From positions 620,001 to 684,000 of the forward strand of contig JAHQRK010000007.1 in NCBI GenBank assembly GCA_019828595.1: a stretch of DNA of 64,000 bases, read 5' to 3'. This DNA is from Aphanomyces cochlioides (Eukaryota; Oomycota; Saprolegniomycetes; Saprolegniales; Verrucalvaceae). The notes beneath the pieces were generated by a model. The model did not search any database. It saw only the letters and a list, made by a program, of their open reading frames with translations, and had not been told where the DNA came from. The stretch's first letter is position 1; the number at the start of each line of letters is the position of its first letter. The position numbers were made by a program, and so were the translations under genes. Of this stretch, positions 1-9,800 are shown in pieces.

Positions 1-96
1 AACCTTGGGATCTACCACCCCATGGAAGCATTTCAAATGTTCCGAGGCCGACCTCCTCGCCCTGAAGCATTGCTTCATATCTATGGCCTTCAGTGA
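1..96 (+). CDS. M3-family metallopeptidase (oligopeptidase A-like), C-terminal 31 codons only
   Basis: The first 31 codons of the window form the end of a thimet/oligopeptidase-A type zinc peptidase (family M3), closing with TGA at 94-96. The tail reads HPMEAFQMFRGRPPRPEALL and then HIYGLQ, the usual M3 C-terminus (an FRGR-P-x-x-x-ALL signature). It is closely paralleled by the tail of the dead copy at 9070-9175 (HPMEAFEMFRG...), so the two genes are tandem duplicates in the same orientation. The catalytic HExxH region lies outside the window, so I cannot say whether this copy is active. No disruption is visible in the part seen. M3 enzymes cut short peptides in the cytosol or organelles. Confidence 0.7.
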   Translation, partial: NLGIYHPMEAFQMFRGRPPRPEALLHIYGLQ

Positions 97-684
97 CCGT
101 GTCTAACAAGAACCTTCTATCGTGCATGAATTGTTGGCCCCTTGATGACCTCTACAATTTGGTGACGCAGTCTTGGCGGGTGGGAAAGTCGTCGAGTGGT
201 TGCTGTCGTCGTTGAAAAGCCCGGTAAGCTGATGCGGGAATCCGACAGCTTTGTACTTGCGAGGGCCCTCGACTCTCGGTTTTGTATATACAAGATCGAA
301 AGAGCAACCAACAGCCTGCAAAATTTAGCAGTTATGCATGGAGTACCTGGATGAGTACTTAGGTACTTAGGAAGTACTTAGTACTCCGAATGCAGGGGCG
401 CGAAAGATTGTAGCAAGCAAACGCCTCTGGGGATAAGCTATCCTTCGATTTCTCATCGCGTATGACAACTTATCGTACTGTAGAGCTCGGCCACCACACA
501 TCCCCGTCTTCGTGACGATACTGATCCATGCAACATGTCAACGTGGGAATGACAAGCATTAACAAATGACAAATGGCCAAATCCCACGGCACAACTCAAC
601 ATCAACCCAGAGATAAGCGAGGAAAGCATCACGCTTTTCGTCGGAGGAGTGCGAAGTCGCTGCGTTCTGGCATCGTGTAGCAGT
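97..684. other. Intergenic spacer between tandem M3 genes
   Basis: No coding signal that I trust. Short open frames on the minus strand here lack any recognisable motif. Around 340-390 there is a small cluster of TACTTAG-like direct repeats (GTACTTAGGTACTTAGGAAGT). The spacer presumably holds the terminator of the upstream M3 gene and the promoter of the dead copy. Confidence 0.5.
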
Positions 685-2519
685 ATGGCCAACCCTGTCG
701 TGAAAAGCCCCCTCTGGGACAACAGCCTGCTGTAGTTCCAAAGCCTAAATGTGGCCGACATCAACACTAATATCCGAGCTGCAAGTGACGACATGGTACA
801 GGAACTCATTTCGATGGAAGACGACTTGTTATCACCACATGCGGAATTGTCGTGGGAACTTGTCATGGATCGACAAGAGATTCTCAACGATCCTCTTGAA
901 CGCATGAGGGTTGTTCTTACAGAGTTTGGCCAGCTTCTAGGAACACCGGAGCTAAGAAAACAATGGCTGGGCTTGATGGTGATGTATTCATGGTTCAAAC
1001 GCGCCGAGTCCAGAGCGTTGAGATCTGCCGAGCGATGCAAAGTCTGCGAGCTTGACTTGATTAGAGCGACTTATTCAGACAAAGAATAGGTACTTTGCAC
1101 GTCAATGTCTGTCTTTAAGATGCGACTTTTAGCGTATCTTGCACCGAGCTATCATGCAGTGTAAACTCAATGGCGTGGGTTTGATGGACGAGGAGAAGTC
1201 TCGCTTTAATGAGATTCAATTGCGACTTCGTCAACTCGTAAGCGAATTGTTTCCTCGACTACAGACGAGACCAACTCCGTAGGAAGGTCAATACAGTACA
1301 TGGCCAATATCCTTGAAGCTGCTAGTGCCGACGCTCAAATTGTGCACGACAAATCCGAGCTTGCAGGTTTACCTGACAGTCTTCTAACAAGCATGGCACA
1401 TCTTTAACTTGGCCTCCTTCGAGTGTTTACCTCCCCAACCAGACCGCTGCTGCCGCTGGCTCGTGAGTGCGCCTGCTGAGAGAGGATCTTGGAAAGTGAC
1501 TCTGGACTTGTCCATCTTTCGATTTGTGTTGCGGAGTTGCACGAATCGGAACTTTCGACGGCGGTTCCACAGGCTCATCGTCACAAAGTGCAGTAGTGGG
1601 CCACGAAACAACCGCCCGATATTTCACGAAATACTCGGCTCGAGGCATGAACGAGCGCAATTACTTGTCTTTAACAGCTACGCCGAACTAAGTCTCGCTA
1701 CGAAGATGGCGCCGTCTGTCTTGTCCGTCACGGAAATGATCAACGATCTACGAGATGCTGCCTATTCAGTAGCAGTGGCTGAGCTACGCGAACTGCAGGA
1801 CTACGCCTTGGTTTATGGCCGAACAGAGCCTTTCGAGCGGTGTGACTTTGAATATTGGTGAGTTGGGTAAGAGAAATGCGACGCCCAGGAAAACTTGTAA
1901 TTGTCTATTTCTACATGGACCCGTACGCCCGACCTGGTCAGGAGAGAGTTGGCTCATGGACAGAGCCTTTCGTTGCGAGAAGCAAAGCATTTGGGACTCG
2001 AGAGACTCCTGTGCGTCTCCCCGTCTTCAACCAGATTCCCCCCTGCAGTACGACACGACAATATCTCGATCCAACATGTACTCACTGTTGGATGAAAATT
2101 CGCCAAGTTTGATTATATTTCGTGCCATTTTGCAATTGTTTCGGAACTTTGGCCATGGCCTGCGCGTTGCCTTGTCTGAGACTCAGTATGGATTGGACGC
2201 AAATTGCTATGGCGTCGAAATTGAATCTCTTGAATTGACGGCGATGGTGTGGTAGCGCTTTTGCTACGACCGAGGTTTGCTGTCATTCAATGCAGACAGT
2301 GGGGGATTTCTCATTGAAGCGTTGAGTTATTCAGAAGATATCAAGCCACTACAAGACGGGACCCCACCGCTCAATAATTTGCTCGACAGATTCGCAAGTA
2401 CATGACAGCAACAAAGTTATTGCGTCAAATGCGCTTTGCCGCGGCGTATATGCACCACTACTAGGACCCAGACTCGAGTGAATCCATCCGGCAAATTGAA
2501 CTTCAGATCGACGAAAGGT
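685..2519 (+). pseudogene. M3-family metallopeptidase, 5' part, disabled and split by a retrotransposon
   Basis: Reading from ATG 685 (MANPVVKSPLWDNSLL) the protein follows the M3 fold in order: an N-terminal helical part (RAASDDMVQELISMEDDLL), the GVGLMDEEKSRFNEIQLRL block near 1155-1220, an SRHERAQLL..YAELSLATKMA block near 1640-1710, ELQDYALVYGRTEPFE near 1785-1840, YFYMDPYARPG near 1908-1940, and ARSKAFGT..TPVRLPVFNQIPP near 1975-2040. It is clearly dead. There is an in-frame TAG at codon 17 (733-735), frame breaks between about 1090 and 1410, stops at 1860, 2253 and 2461, and the zinc motif HEFGH has become RNFGH (2142-2156), which removes the first metal-binding His and the catalytic Glu. 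The reading frame runs to ...IDERF exactly where the LTR element enters. Confidence 0.85.
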
Positions 2520-2831
2520 TGTGGAGAGGCAACCCGCGAAAGTCTATCGAACACACCAATATGGGAGTGCCGCCTTCCTGTCAAATGCAATCGATTAACT
2601 TAACACGGTAAAACCAAATCTGCCGATCTTGGACTTGGTCCTTGGCCGAAGAGTCGCCTTGAACAGGCGCAACCTTTGGGCCAACCAGTCGCCAGATCGC
2701 AGTCACTCAGACTGACTATGCAATACACAACACCAATCAACTGCATCTTGACACAGGAGCACGACACTCGACTGTCACCCGAGGGACAAGTCTGTGTGCG
2801 GATGGAGATGGCTTACCTCCATCACACAACA
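2520..2831 (-). repeat. 3' LTR of the chromovirus
   Basis: 312 bp, TG...CA type in element orientation. It matches the LTR at 8474-8785 except at about four positions (for example GGCAACCC versus GGTAACCC, and GGACAAG versus GGACATG). It is preceded by target duplication AAGGT at 2515-2519. The polypurine tract lies immediately beyond its right edge. Confidence 0.95.
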
Positions 2832-2874
2832 CCCCCCCAAGCCATGTCCATCAACGGACAGACTTGGTTTCACA

Positions 2875-3455
2875 CTACGCCTTCAACTTGGCCTTGATCG
2901 ACTTGATACGGCTCGTCAGCTGTTCTCCATCTCTGCCAGGCTTGAGGGCATCAACATACGCATGGACCATAGCTGGGCAGTCGCGCAACAGCTGGGTCAC
3001 ATCTCCCCATGAAGCTTCGATCGCTTCAAACCCTTCCAAGTGGACTAGCATGTAGTAGCGGTCGCGGGCTTTGTCAAACTTCTGGGATTCAATGCGCTCG
3101 ACCTTCAGGAGGATGCCTTGGTCGGACACATGTTCGAGGATTTCATCTGTCAGTTCAAAGCTTGATTCCGCATACATCTTGAGTTTGGACATGTGTGCGT
3201 CCCCCTGTTCCTTCGTGATCAGATGTTCGATCCTCGTGAAAACTCGTTGACTTCAACCACTCGGTACGGTCCAACCCATGTGACAAGTTGCTTTGGGTGA
3301 TGCGCTTCATCCACACGCGACCATAGGACGTAGTCACCTCGGTCCGCGTTGCACGCAGGATATTGACTTGTGCGTTCTCGCGCCTTGTCTTGTTTCGCAT
3401 GGTTCTTCTCCACGATCTCTTTGTGAAGTTGTGCCATGCTCTCTTGTAACTTCAA
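2875..3455 (-). pseudogene. Integrase C-terminal part and chromodomain of the chromovirus
   Basis: Two open segments in different frames (3455-3219 and 3192-2875). The first holds the post-core integrase part (RGDYVLWSRVDEAHHPKQL, then WVGPYRVVEV), which resembles the GPY/F-type module. The second ends in a chromodomain: VERIESQKF..RDRYYMLVHLEGF..IEASWGDVTQLLRDCPAMVHAYV. In chromoviruses this domain steers integration toward particular chromatin marks. A frameshift separates it from the catalytic core upstream. Confidence 0.8.
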
Positions 3456-4192
3456 CAGAGTTTCTGAATGTTGTTTCTTGACCAGTCGACTTCAACTTCG
3501 ACGACTTTCTTCTCGCTATCGAGGACCAGATCCATGACTGTGGACGGTTCCCTGCCTTGAAACACTTCCATTGGTGACTTGTTCGCGAGAGAGACAACTG
3601 GCGTCTGGTTCAGGCTCGCTTGTACCGCTGGCAACAGATAGTCCCACTGGTGATCGGCTAGCTTGTACTCCAGTAGTAGCACGCGCATGACTTGTAGGAT
3701 ATCGCGGTTGAGTCGTTCTACCGTACCGTTGCGCCAGGGACAATAAGCTAATGTGAACACATGTTCCGCCTTGAACTTGTGCGCTAGTGCCTTCATCACT
3801 GCGTTCTTGAAGTGGCTGCCTTGGTCGCTGATCCAGACCAAAGGCATGCTGTGTCTTGACCACCATGCTGCCAGTGCATCCACACATACTTGGCTCGTCG
3901 GTGCATCACATGCCACAAGTTCGCAGTAGTGCGTGAGGTCATCCTTCAGGACCAACACATACTTCGGTCCATTCGTAGACGGTCCCATGTAGAGGTAGTC
4001 GAAATGTAGGCCTTCGTTGGGCTTGGTTGCGTGCCATCTTGGTGCGTATGGCCTGTGCAACACCCTCCCCCCTTTTACATGAGGGCACAGCAAGCAAGCA
4101 GCAATAAATTCCTTTAACAGGTGATGGAGCTTGTCGACATGAAATTTCCGTTGCACGTGCTGGACAAGCGTCGCTTCACCTCGGTGTCCCAT
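3452..4192 (-). pseudogene. Integrase catalytic core of the chromovirus
   Basis: A 246-residue open segment. The remains of the HH-CC zinc module (LHHLLKEFIAACLLCPHV) come first, then the DDE core: first Asp in LHFDYLYMG, second Asp in WISDQGSHF, and Glu in NGTVERLNRDI. The catalytic triad is intact in this segment, but it is cut off from the RNase H and chromodomain reading frames. In an active element it would insert the cDNA and make the 5-bp target duplication seen at the ends. Confidence 0.88.
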
Positions 4193-4481
4193 GCTGCCGC
4201 AGTGCGCTACAATTTGGATTCGTTGGATGAGGCTTGTCGTTTCAGTCGGAATCCATATTCGGTCGGCGACCAGCCAGAGTCCATCTCGGCGGTCCGCTCG
4301 AGTCGGTTTTGACTTGAGGAATTTGTTTGCGCTTGACTGATTTCGTCCATAGTGGGTCAGACAAACTCGGGATCATCCATCTGTCGGAGCCGATGCTGAC
4401 CTGGTGGAGATGCAACCGCAGACGTCGCCTTGCGCTTCTTGGTCCAGCCATGACCACGACGAACTTTGGTGCGATTTATAG

Positions 4482-5201
4482 TTACAGCTGCCGGTCGTTC
4501 CTCATAAGATCGACCCACAAGTTGTCAAGTCCTTTGATATGCTCGATGACATAGCGATAACCACCGATAATAGCAGCCCAACGTGTGGGTTTCTGTCTCT
4601 GGTACGTCTTCCATTCCGCGTGTGGCGCGAACACTTGAATGAGATTTTCGTGATCGCAATACATTCGAAATCCGTCTGGGCGCATCAGCAGGTAGTTCAG
4701 CTTGTCACAGGCACGTGCGATCGGGTATGCTTCCTTTTCGATAACAGACCAGTTGAGCTGTGCTCCGGTGAACATTCCACCATGGCATACAAGCATTTGA
4801 TGCTGCTGGTCTTGGATCGGCACGTCCGCGTCGAAACTGAGTACTTGGGTCACAATGATGGACCATCCAGTATCACTAGCATCGGTGAATAAGCACATCG
4901 TTGCGTCGTCTTTTGGGTGGGCCAGCTCAATCACCGAGCGAAGCTTGGCCTTTACCGCTTCAAACGCTTTCACTTCACCATCCGTCAGGGAGATCTGTAT
5001 TCCCGACGCGATGCGTTTCTTCTTAGACTTGCCGTCGAGCGCGCGGGTCAAGCACTGCTGTAGCGGGTGTACCGTTTGCGCATATTCAGTGATGGATTCT
5101 CGCAGCCAGTTTGTCGCACAGATAAACTGTTGTAGTTCGCCAGCATTTGTCGGTACTGGGATCGCACAGAGCGCTTCAATGCGTTCTGGGTCTTGTTTCA
5201 C
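4482..5201 (-). pseudogene. RNase H region of the chromovirus polyprotein
   Basis: A 239-residue open segment. It starts with the RT thumb/connection (PERIEALCAIPVPTNAGELQ) and continues into RNase H with the first catalytic Asp in LFTDASDTGWS, a Glu in WSVIEKEAYPI and the later DHENL. It is separated from the RT palm by a stop at 5217-5219. Confidence 0.85.
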
Positions 5202-5216
5202 ACCTGACTCACTTAG

Positions 5217-5881
5217 TTAGCGACCGCACCACTTGACTTGCTTCGTGTATAGCTTCGTCTTCGTAGGGCAGAGCTTGAATCCATATTGACTGACCAAGTC
5301 AAAGAACTGGTCCAGTACTGTCGTATATTCTTCTGGGTCATCGGCGTAGACGAGGATGTCGTCTATCCAGACCAACAGATGCTTGTTGAGCAGCGGCGCA
5401 TAGCATTCTTCGCTCGTTGACTGGACGTAGAGCGCGCTGTCAACATGTCCTTGCATCACACGGTTTGGCGTCATGACCCAGCCATTGAGCATGAACGACA
5501 GCATGTCTTGGCTAGCCGGATCCAAAGGGAACTGCCAAAAGCATTTGGGCATGTCGAACGATCCCATCGCCTTCTTCCCGCGTAGATGCTGCGTGATCGT
5601 CGACTGGAAAGGCATCGTACCGACCTTGGGTACCTGCGCGCGTTGACCATCCGATAGTCGTTCGTAAGTCGGTAATACTTGAGAACTTCTTCATCTGTCC
5701 ACTTGTCCGCGGACTTCAACATGCGCCGACCATCAGGCTTCATGACTGGGTTGACCGGTGAGCACCACTGACTCGCCGGCGGGTCTGATCCATTGAACTT
5801 GAGTCGCCAAATGTCGTGTTTCGTCAACGCCTTCCACAGGCGGCCGGCCAGGTCAACCGGGAAGCCATCACTCGCAGGCAT
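5217..5881 (-). pseudogene. Reverse transcriptase palm/fingers of the chromovirus
   Basis: Two overlapping open segments in different frames (5881-5471 and 5615-5217) joined by a frameshift near 5600. The fingers carry PVNPVMKPDGRRM and YYRLTNDYRMVNA. The palm carries SFDMPKCFWQFPLDP and the polymerase box VWIDDILVYADD. The aspartates of the active site are preserved, but the frame break prevents a full-length product. Confidence 0.87.
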
Positions 5882-6350
5882 CCTGGACCATGGCGGCCAG
5901 CGCTGTCTCCAATTCGCTCATCGGTTTCGGCAGACCAAAGAGTGCGATCCTCAGCAGGACAATGGATCTGCGCCTGAGCCTTGGACTTTCAAACTCAACT
6001 GCCTCAAGATCATCTTCTTCACTTGCCATCCGCTGAGCTGTTTCAGCCAATATACGGTCAATGTTGATTCCAACCAATCGGAGCGTCTGGTCGGATACCA
6101 CCAGCTCATCACCTTCGGCCACGATGTAGCACTTCCTCTTGCCAGGTACGCGCACTGCTCCAGCCGATGTCTGCCTGGTGAGGCTCAATTCCACGTAGGC
6201 GTATGATTCGAAGCCTTGATCGTTGCAACCGATGCCGCGGAGGGGTTCGCGCAGTTGAACTATCTCGAGCTTCGGGCATCTTGCTTGAAGTTGCTTGAGA
6301 ATCGGCATTGGGATGACATCGATCTCAGCGCCGGTGTCGGGACAATACAA
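5868..6350 (-). pseudogene. Retroviral-type aspartic protease region
   Basis: 160 residues with the DTGA active-site motif (YCPDTGAEIDVIPMPIL) near the start, typical of pepsin-like retrotransposon proteases that act as dimers to cut Gag-Pol. The end of this frame overlaps the start of the RT segment by 14 bp in another frame. The upstream connection to gag is interrupted by stops. Confidence 0.78.
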
Positions 6351-6469
6351 GCAGTCGAGAGCGCTATTAATGTTAATATAGCGTCCTTGTCCTGAGTCGT
6401 TCTTCGCGCGTTTCGCCTTCTTGCGTTGCGTGTAGCGGTTGCGGCTGGCGGCATTCGCAATCTACTTCA

Positions 6470-8297
6470 CCTTTCTCTCGCTAGAACTTGTACGCTCTGG
6501 GCAATTCGCCATCATATGACCAGGCTTGTGGCAGTTGTAGCACACACCAGACGGCTTCAAGTCAAACTTGACCTTGGGCTTTTCATCCTTTCCCGATGTT
6601 GGGCCTTACTTCTTCATTCGCTGGTTGTGGCGAGTGTTGGCGTGCAGGTCACCCTGGCGGGACCGATGCGATGCCTCTGGACCTTCCGTGTCCTTGCGAT
6701 CATGTGATCGGCGGAACTTGGTCTTGGGTTCGGGTGACGGACTTGACGAACTGAAACTGTCTTCACGTTCCCGCTTGAGTCGCGTCATCGCATGTTTTTC
6801 CACAAGTTCCTCTGCAGATCGATGTATCTCCATCTGTTCTTCAATCAGATCGCTGAGCGCTTCAAGTGTATGTCGTCTTGGGTCCACGTCGTAGTTCTCA
6901 CGCACTTGACCTTGAAGAGTGAGTGGTCGAATCTTCGTGATGGCTATGCGGAGGAACACCTTGCGGACATCCTTGTCTTCCATAGACCGTTGTAGGCAAT
7001 TGTCTTGAATCGCAGTGTAGAGTTGGTCCATAAAATCCAATAATCGAGAGTTCACATCTCCCTTCGTCTTCATGAGCACTTCGCTTAGGGCCTTCTTGAT
7101 CTCGCATTCGGTAGCGCGCTTCAACGACGGTCTCGTTTCCACAATATTCCGGATGTATTGCTGGAATCAGTCTTCCGTGAGATCGCGCACGTCGATCTTC
7201 AACTTGATCTTGCAAAGCACCTCGAGCAGGCTACGCGAGATGGAATCCATCCATTTCTTCGTGTAAGCTTGCCATGCCATCCCATGTTCCGTTGCCGCAG
7301 AACGTACTTCGCCTTCATACTTGATGCGCTTCTTGAGCCATGCCACCAGATGATCACGGTCGAAACTTTCGATTTCTGGCGCCTTGATTTGGCTGGAGAG
7401 AAACTTGATGCCGCCACCAGATGGTTGCTCCTGTCTGGCGCGTCGCACTGGCGATCTGCTCCGAGATCGTCCACGTGGTGGAGATCTTCGTCGCGGCATC
7501 GAGCGGTCGCGTCTAGGGGATCTTTCGCGTCTTGGAAGTCGGTCATGTCGTGGAGATCGTTCTCGTCGCGGGGATCGATCACGTCTTGGGGATAATTCAC
7601 GTCGCGGGGATCGCTCAGGTCGAGGAGATCGGTCTTGTCTTCCGTCCGCAATATGTCCCCATCCACCGCCCGGGATGGGATGGTTGGACGGCGGCACGCC
7701 TTTTGTCCACGCATCTTCGATTTCTTGTGCGCGCTGTGCGTCAACTTGAGGGCGCTGGATATCGTGTCCGCGTTGGCGCTGTTCCTCGATTTCCACTTCA
7801 CGGCGTTTGTTCGCGGCGATGGTTTCTTCCTCGATCTTCTTGCGCTGCGTTTTCGTGATCTTGATCTTCTTGATGCCGAGCATCTTGTTCTCCATCTGGC
7901 CGACCTTTTTCTTCGTAGCATGAAGTTCGTCGTCGTCGACGAAAAAAGGGTCGTCACATTCTTCGTTCCTTTCCATCGACTCGGTGTCCATGTATCGGAT
8001 ACCCGGTGGGTGCGGCTTGTCGGGGATCTGATAGCGCGCCTTTGCTGCTTCGTATAGCACGACCTTGTGGTGGATTATGGCGTACTCGTCATACATGAGA
8101 TCCTTCGGCTCCTTCGTGTCATGCGGCACGTCGTTTGCCAGCCGTTGGAACAGTTCGCGTTGTACGCTCGTCATCGTCGCTGACTGAGGTCCCCAACTTG
8201 GGCTTCGGCTTCGTTCCGACGCTTGGCTTGTTGCAGTTGGTGCTTCCGTGGCCACCGCGTCGTCATCCTTTGTCTCATCGGCACTACCAGGGTCCAC
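6470..8297 (-). pseudogene. Gag with SR/RS-rich region and CCHC zinc knuckle
   Basis: Starting at ATG 8297 the frame runs 376 residues (to TGA at 7167), continues in the same frame to a TAA at 6606-6608, then reads a CCHC zinc knuckle (CYNCHKPGHMMANC, about 6505-6550) before another TAG. The middle of the first part is unusual: tandem SPRRDR/SPRRER units followed by RSRSRSPVRR (about 7440-7640), resembling RS domains of splicing factors. The following part has a capsid-like helical region (KDVRKVFLRIAITKIRPLTLQ). Three in-frame stops show decay. Confidence 0.8.
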
Positions 8298-8473
8298 TTC
8301 CTGGACCGCTGGCGACCCCGCTTCTGCTTGTGCCTTGGTTTGCGACTTCTCAGCCGTCGCAGCTTATTGGACGCTCATCTTTCTGCTTCTTCGCTTTTTG
8401 GAAAATGGCTTCCAATAGGGCTTCCGTTTGCGAAGAGGCAGTTGGCTTCTGCGTCTCATCGCTAAAGTATACT

Positions 8474-8785
8474 TGTGGAGAGGTAACCCGCGAAAGTTTA
8501 TCGAACACACCAATAGGGGAGTGCCGCCTTCCTGTCAAATGCAATCGATTAACTTAACACGGTAAAACCAAATCTGCCGATCTTGGACTTGGTCCTTGGC
8601 CGAAGAGTCGCCTTGAACAGGCGCAACCTTTGGGCCAACCAGTCGCCAGATCGCAGTCACTCAGACTGACTATGCAATACACAACACCAATCAACTGCAT
8701 CTTGACACAGGAGCACGACACTCGACTGTCACCCGAGGGACATGTCTGTGTGCGGATGGAGATGGCTTACCTCCATCACACAACA
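8474..8785 (-). repeat. 5' LTR of the chromovirus
   Basis: 312 bp, partner of the LTR at 2520-2831, followed on the plus strand by target duplication AAGGT (8786-8790). The internal sequence next to it (in element orientation AGTATACTTTAGCG) does not begin with TGG, so I see no standard tRNA primer-binding site. Confidence 0.95.
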
Positions 8786-9175
8786 AAGGTTCACCACTTC
8801 GGACTTGCAATTGTTGAACTGACTTCGTAGGTATTGTGTCCTTCCGCCAATTCCAGGGGATCAACATTTATGCTCATTTCCTCATGCTTTTGATGGGAAC
8901 GCCATGGTGGCAGTTTACTATGCGTAAGACCCGCCCAAGTGAAGGTTTTAAGATCTTGATGTTGGTACAAATGGGTTGAGATGATCTCAGCAGACGTCTT
9001 TGCAGCCTTTGATGACTCAAATTGAGACAAATGGCCAGCTATCGGTCGCAAATTTCGTGACACCATTCTCGCATTGCTTGGAAGTTATCATCCCATGGAA
9101 GCCTTTGAGATGTTTCGGGGCTGTCCACATCGCCCAGAAGCATTAGTTCAGTTGTATGGCCTCCAGCAGTCGTAG
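8786..9175 (+). pseudogene. M3-family metallopeptidase, 3' part of the split dead copy
   Basis: This continues exactly in frame from the part ending at 2519: the codons GAC GAA AGG join TTC to give DERF. It then reads VLPPIPGDQHLCSFPHAFDG, NAMVAVYYA, YKWVEMISADVFAAF, GRKFRDTILALLGSYHPMEAF and EMFRG..RPEALVQLYGLQ, the M3 C-terminal half. In-frame stops occur at about 8823 and 9026. About 42 bp beginning GTAAG at 8930 interrupts the YYA/YKW junction and may be an intron whose acceptor has mutated. The gene end is TAG 9173-9175, and its tail matches the M3 tail at 1-96. Confidence 0.85.
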
Positions 9176-9800
9176 TCAATTCGTAGTCCGTTCGAAAGAA
9201 TGGTTTGTGAGGAACTTCAGGTTGTTGGCTTGGAAAGAAGGAGCCCAATCTTTTCTCAATGCAGTGCGAAAAATTCCCTGCAGTGTACTTCTTCCTGCCA
9301 TCTTGATCGTTGTACTTCACGGTTTTCTTTCATGGGGCGACTGACCGACATCCACGATGATGAGTTTGTCATTTCCAAGCTTCAACTTGACTTTATTCAT
9401 GGAAATTCATTTATTTTCAAGTATTCCAAAAATATTTATCACAATTGTCATAAAATTCATAATATCCCATTAGCTTTTCAGTTATCAGAGAGCAACTACC
9501 AGTAGAGAAGACTGCAACTGGAAAATTATAGCAAGGACACTTGCTTTAGTCAAAGCTCGACGAACTTTTCAATATGAATGAATTATTTATGTAGTTAAAA
9601 AATCATCATCTTTTTACACTATACTTTAATCTTTAATATAGTGTATTTCGTAAATAGTGTAATATATTGAAGGTTATTTTGAATTTTTGGGATTTTTAAA
9701 GGTTTTTTCGCAGTTTTATCGACATCTTTTCATGAAAAAAATGTTTTTTTGGTGAGTTTTGTCAGCCAGTGTTGGAATTTCCCATCTGAATTGCATCCAT
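9176..9800. other. Intergenic, AT-rich, no gene seen
   Basis: From about 9350 the sequence is strongly AT-rich, with runs of A and T and short words such as ATTTCGTAAATAGTG. I find no credible ORF or repeat. The last 50 bp before 9801 should hold the promoter of the S41 gene. Confidence 0.5.

Larger units (their letters stand above)
2520..8785 (-). mobile_element. Chromovirus (Ty3/Gypsy) LTR retrotransposon, complete structure but disabled ORFs
   Basis: A 6266-bp element on the minus strand, bounded by two 312-bp LTRs (2520-2831 and 8474-8785) that start TGTTGTGTG and end CTCCACA in element orientation. Both ends are flanked by the same 5-bp target duplication AAGGT (2515-2519 and 8786-8790). 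In element order it holds gag with an RS-rich region and zinc knuckle, an aspartic protease, reverse transcriptase, RNase H, DDE integrase and a C-terminal chromodomain, which is the gene order of chromoviruses. A G-rich polypurine tract (the C-run at 2832-2838 on the plus strand) abuts the 3' LTR. I find only four differences between the LTRs, so the insertion looks fairly young. Even so, gag and pol carry several stops and frameshifts, so this copy cannot make its own proteins. Confidence 0.93.

Noticed and set aside
7384..7749. Arg/Gly-rich plus-strand frame (RSCRGDRSRRGDRSRLGD...)
   Set aside because: Antisense reading of the SPRRDR-type repeat in Gag. No independent evidence for a gene.
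7199..7957. 252-codon frame overlapping the Gag region
   Set aside because: Out of frame with Gag. The basic/aspartate-rich sequence is the shifted reading of the RS repeat DNA.
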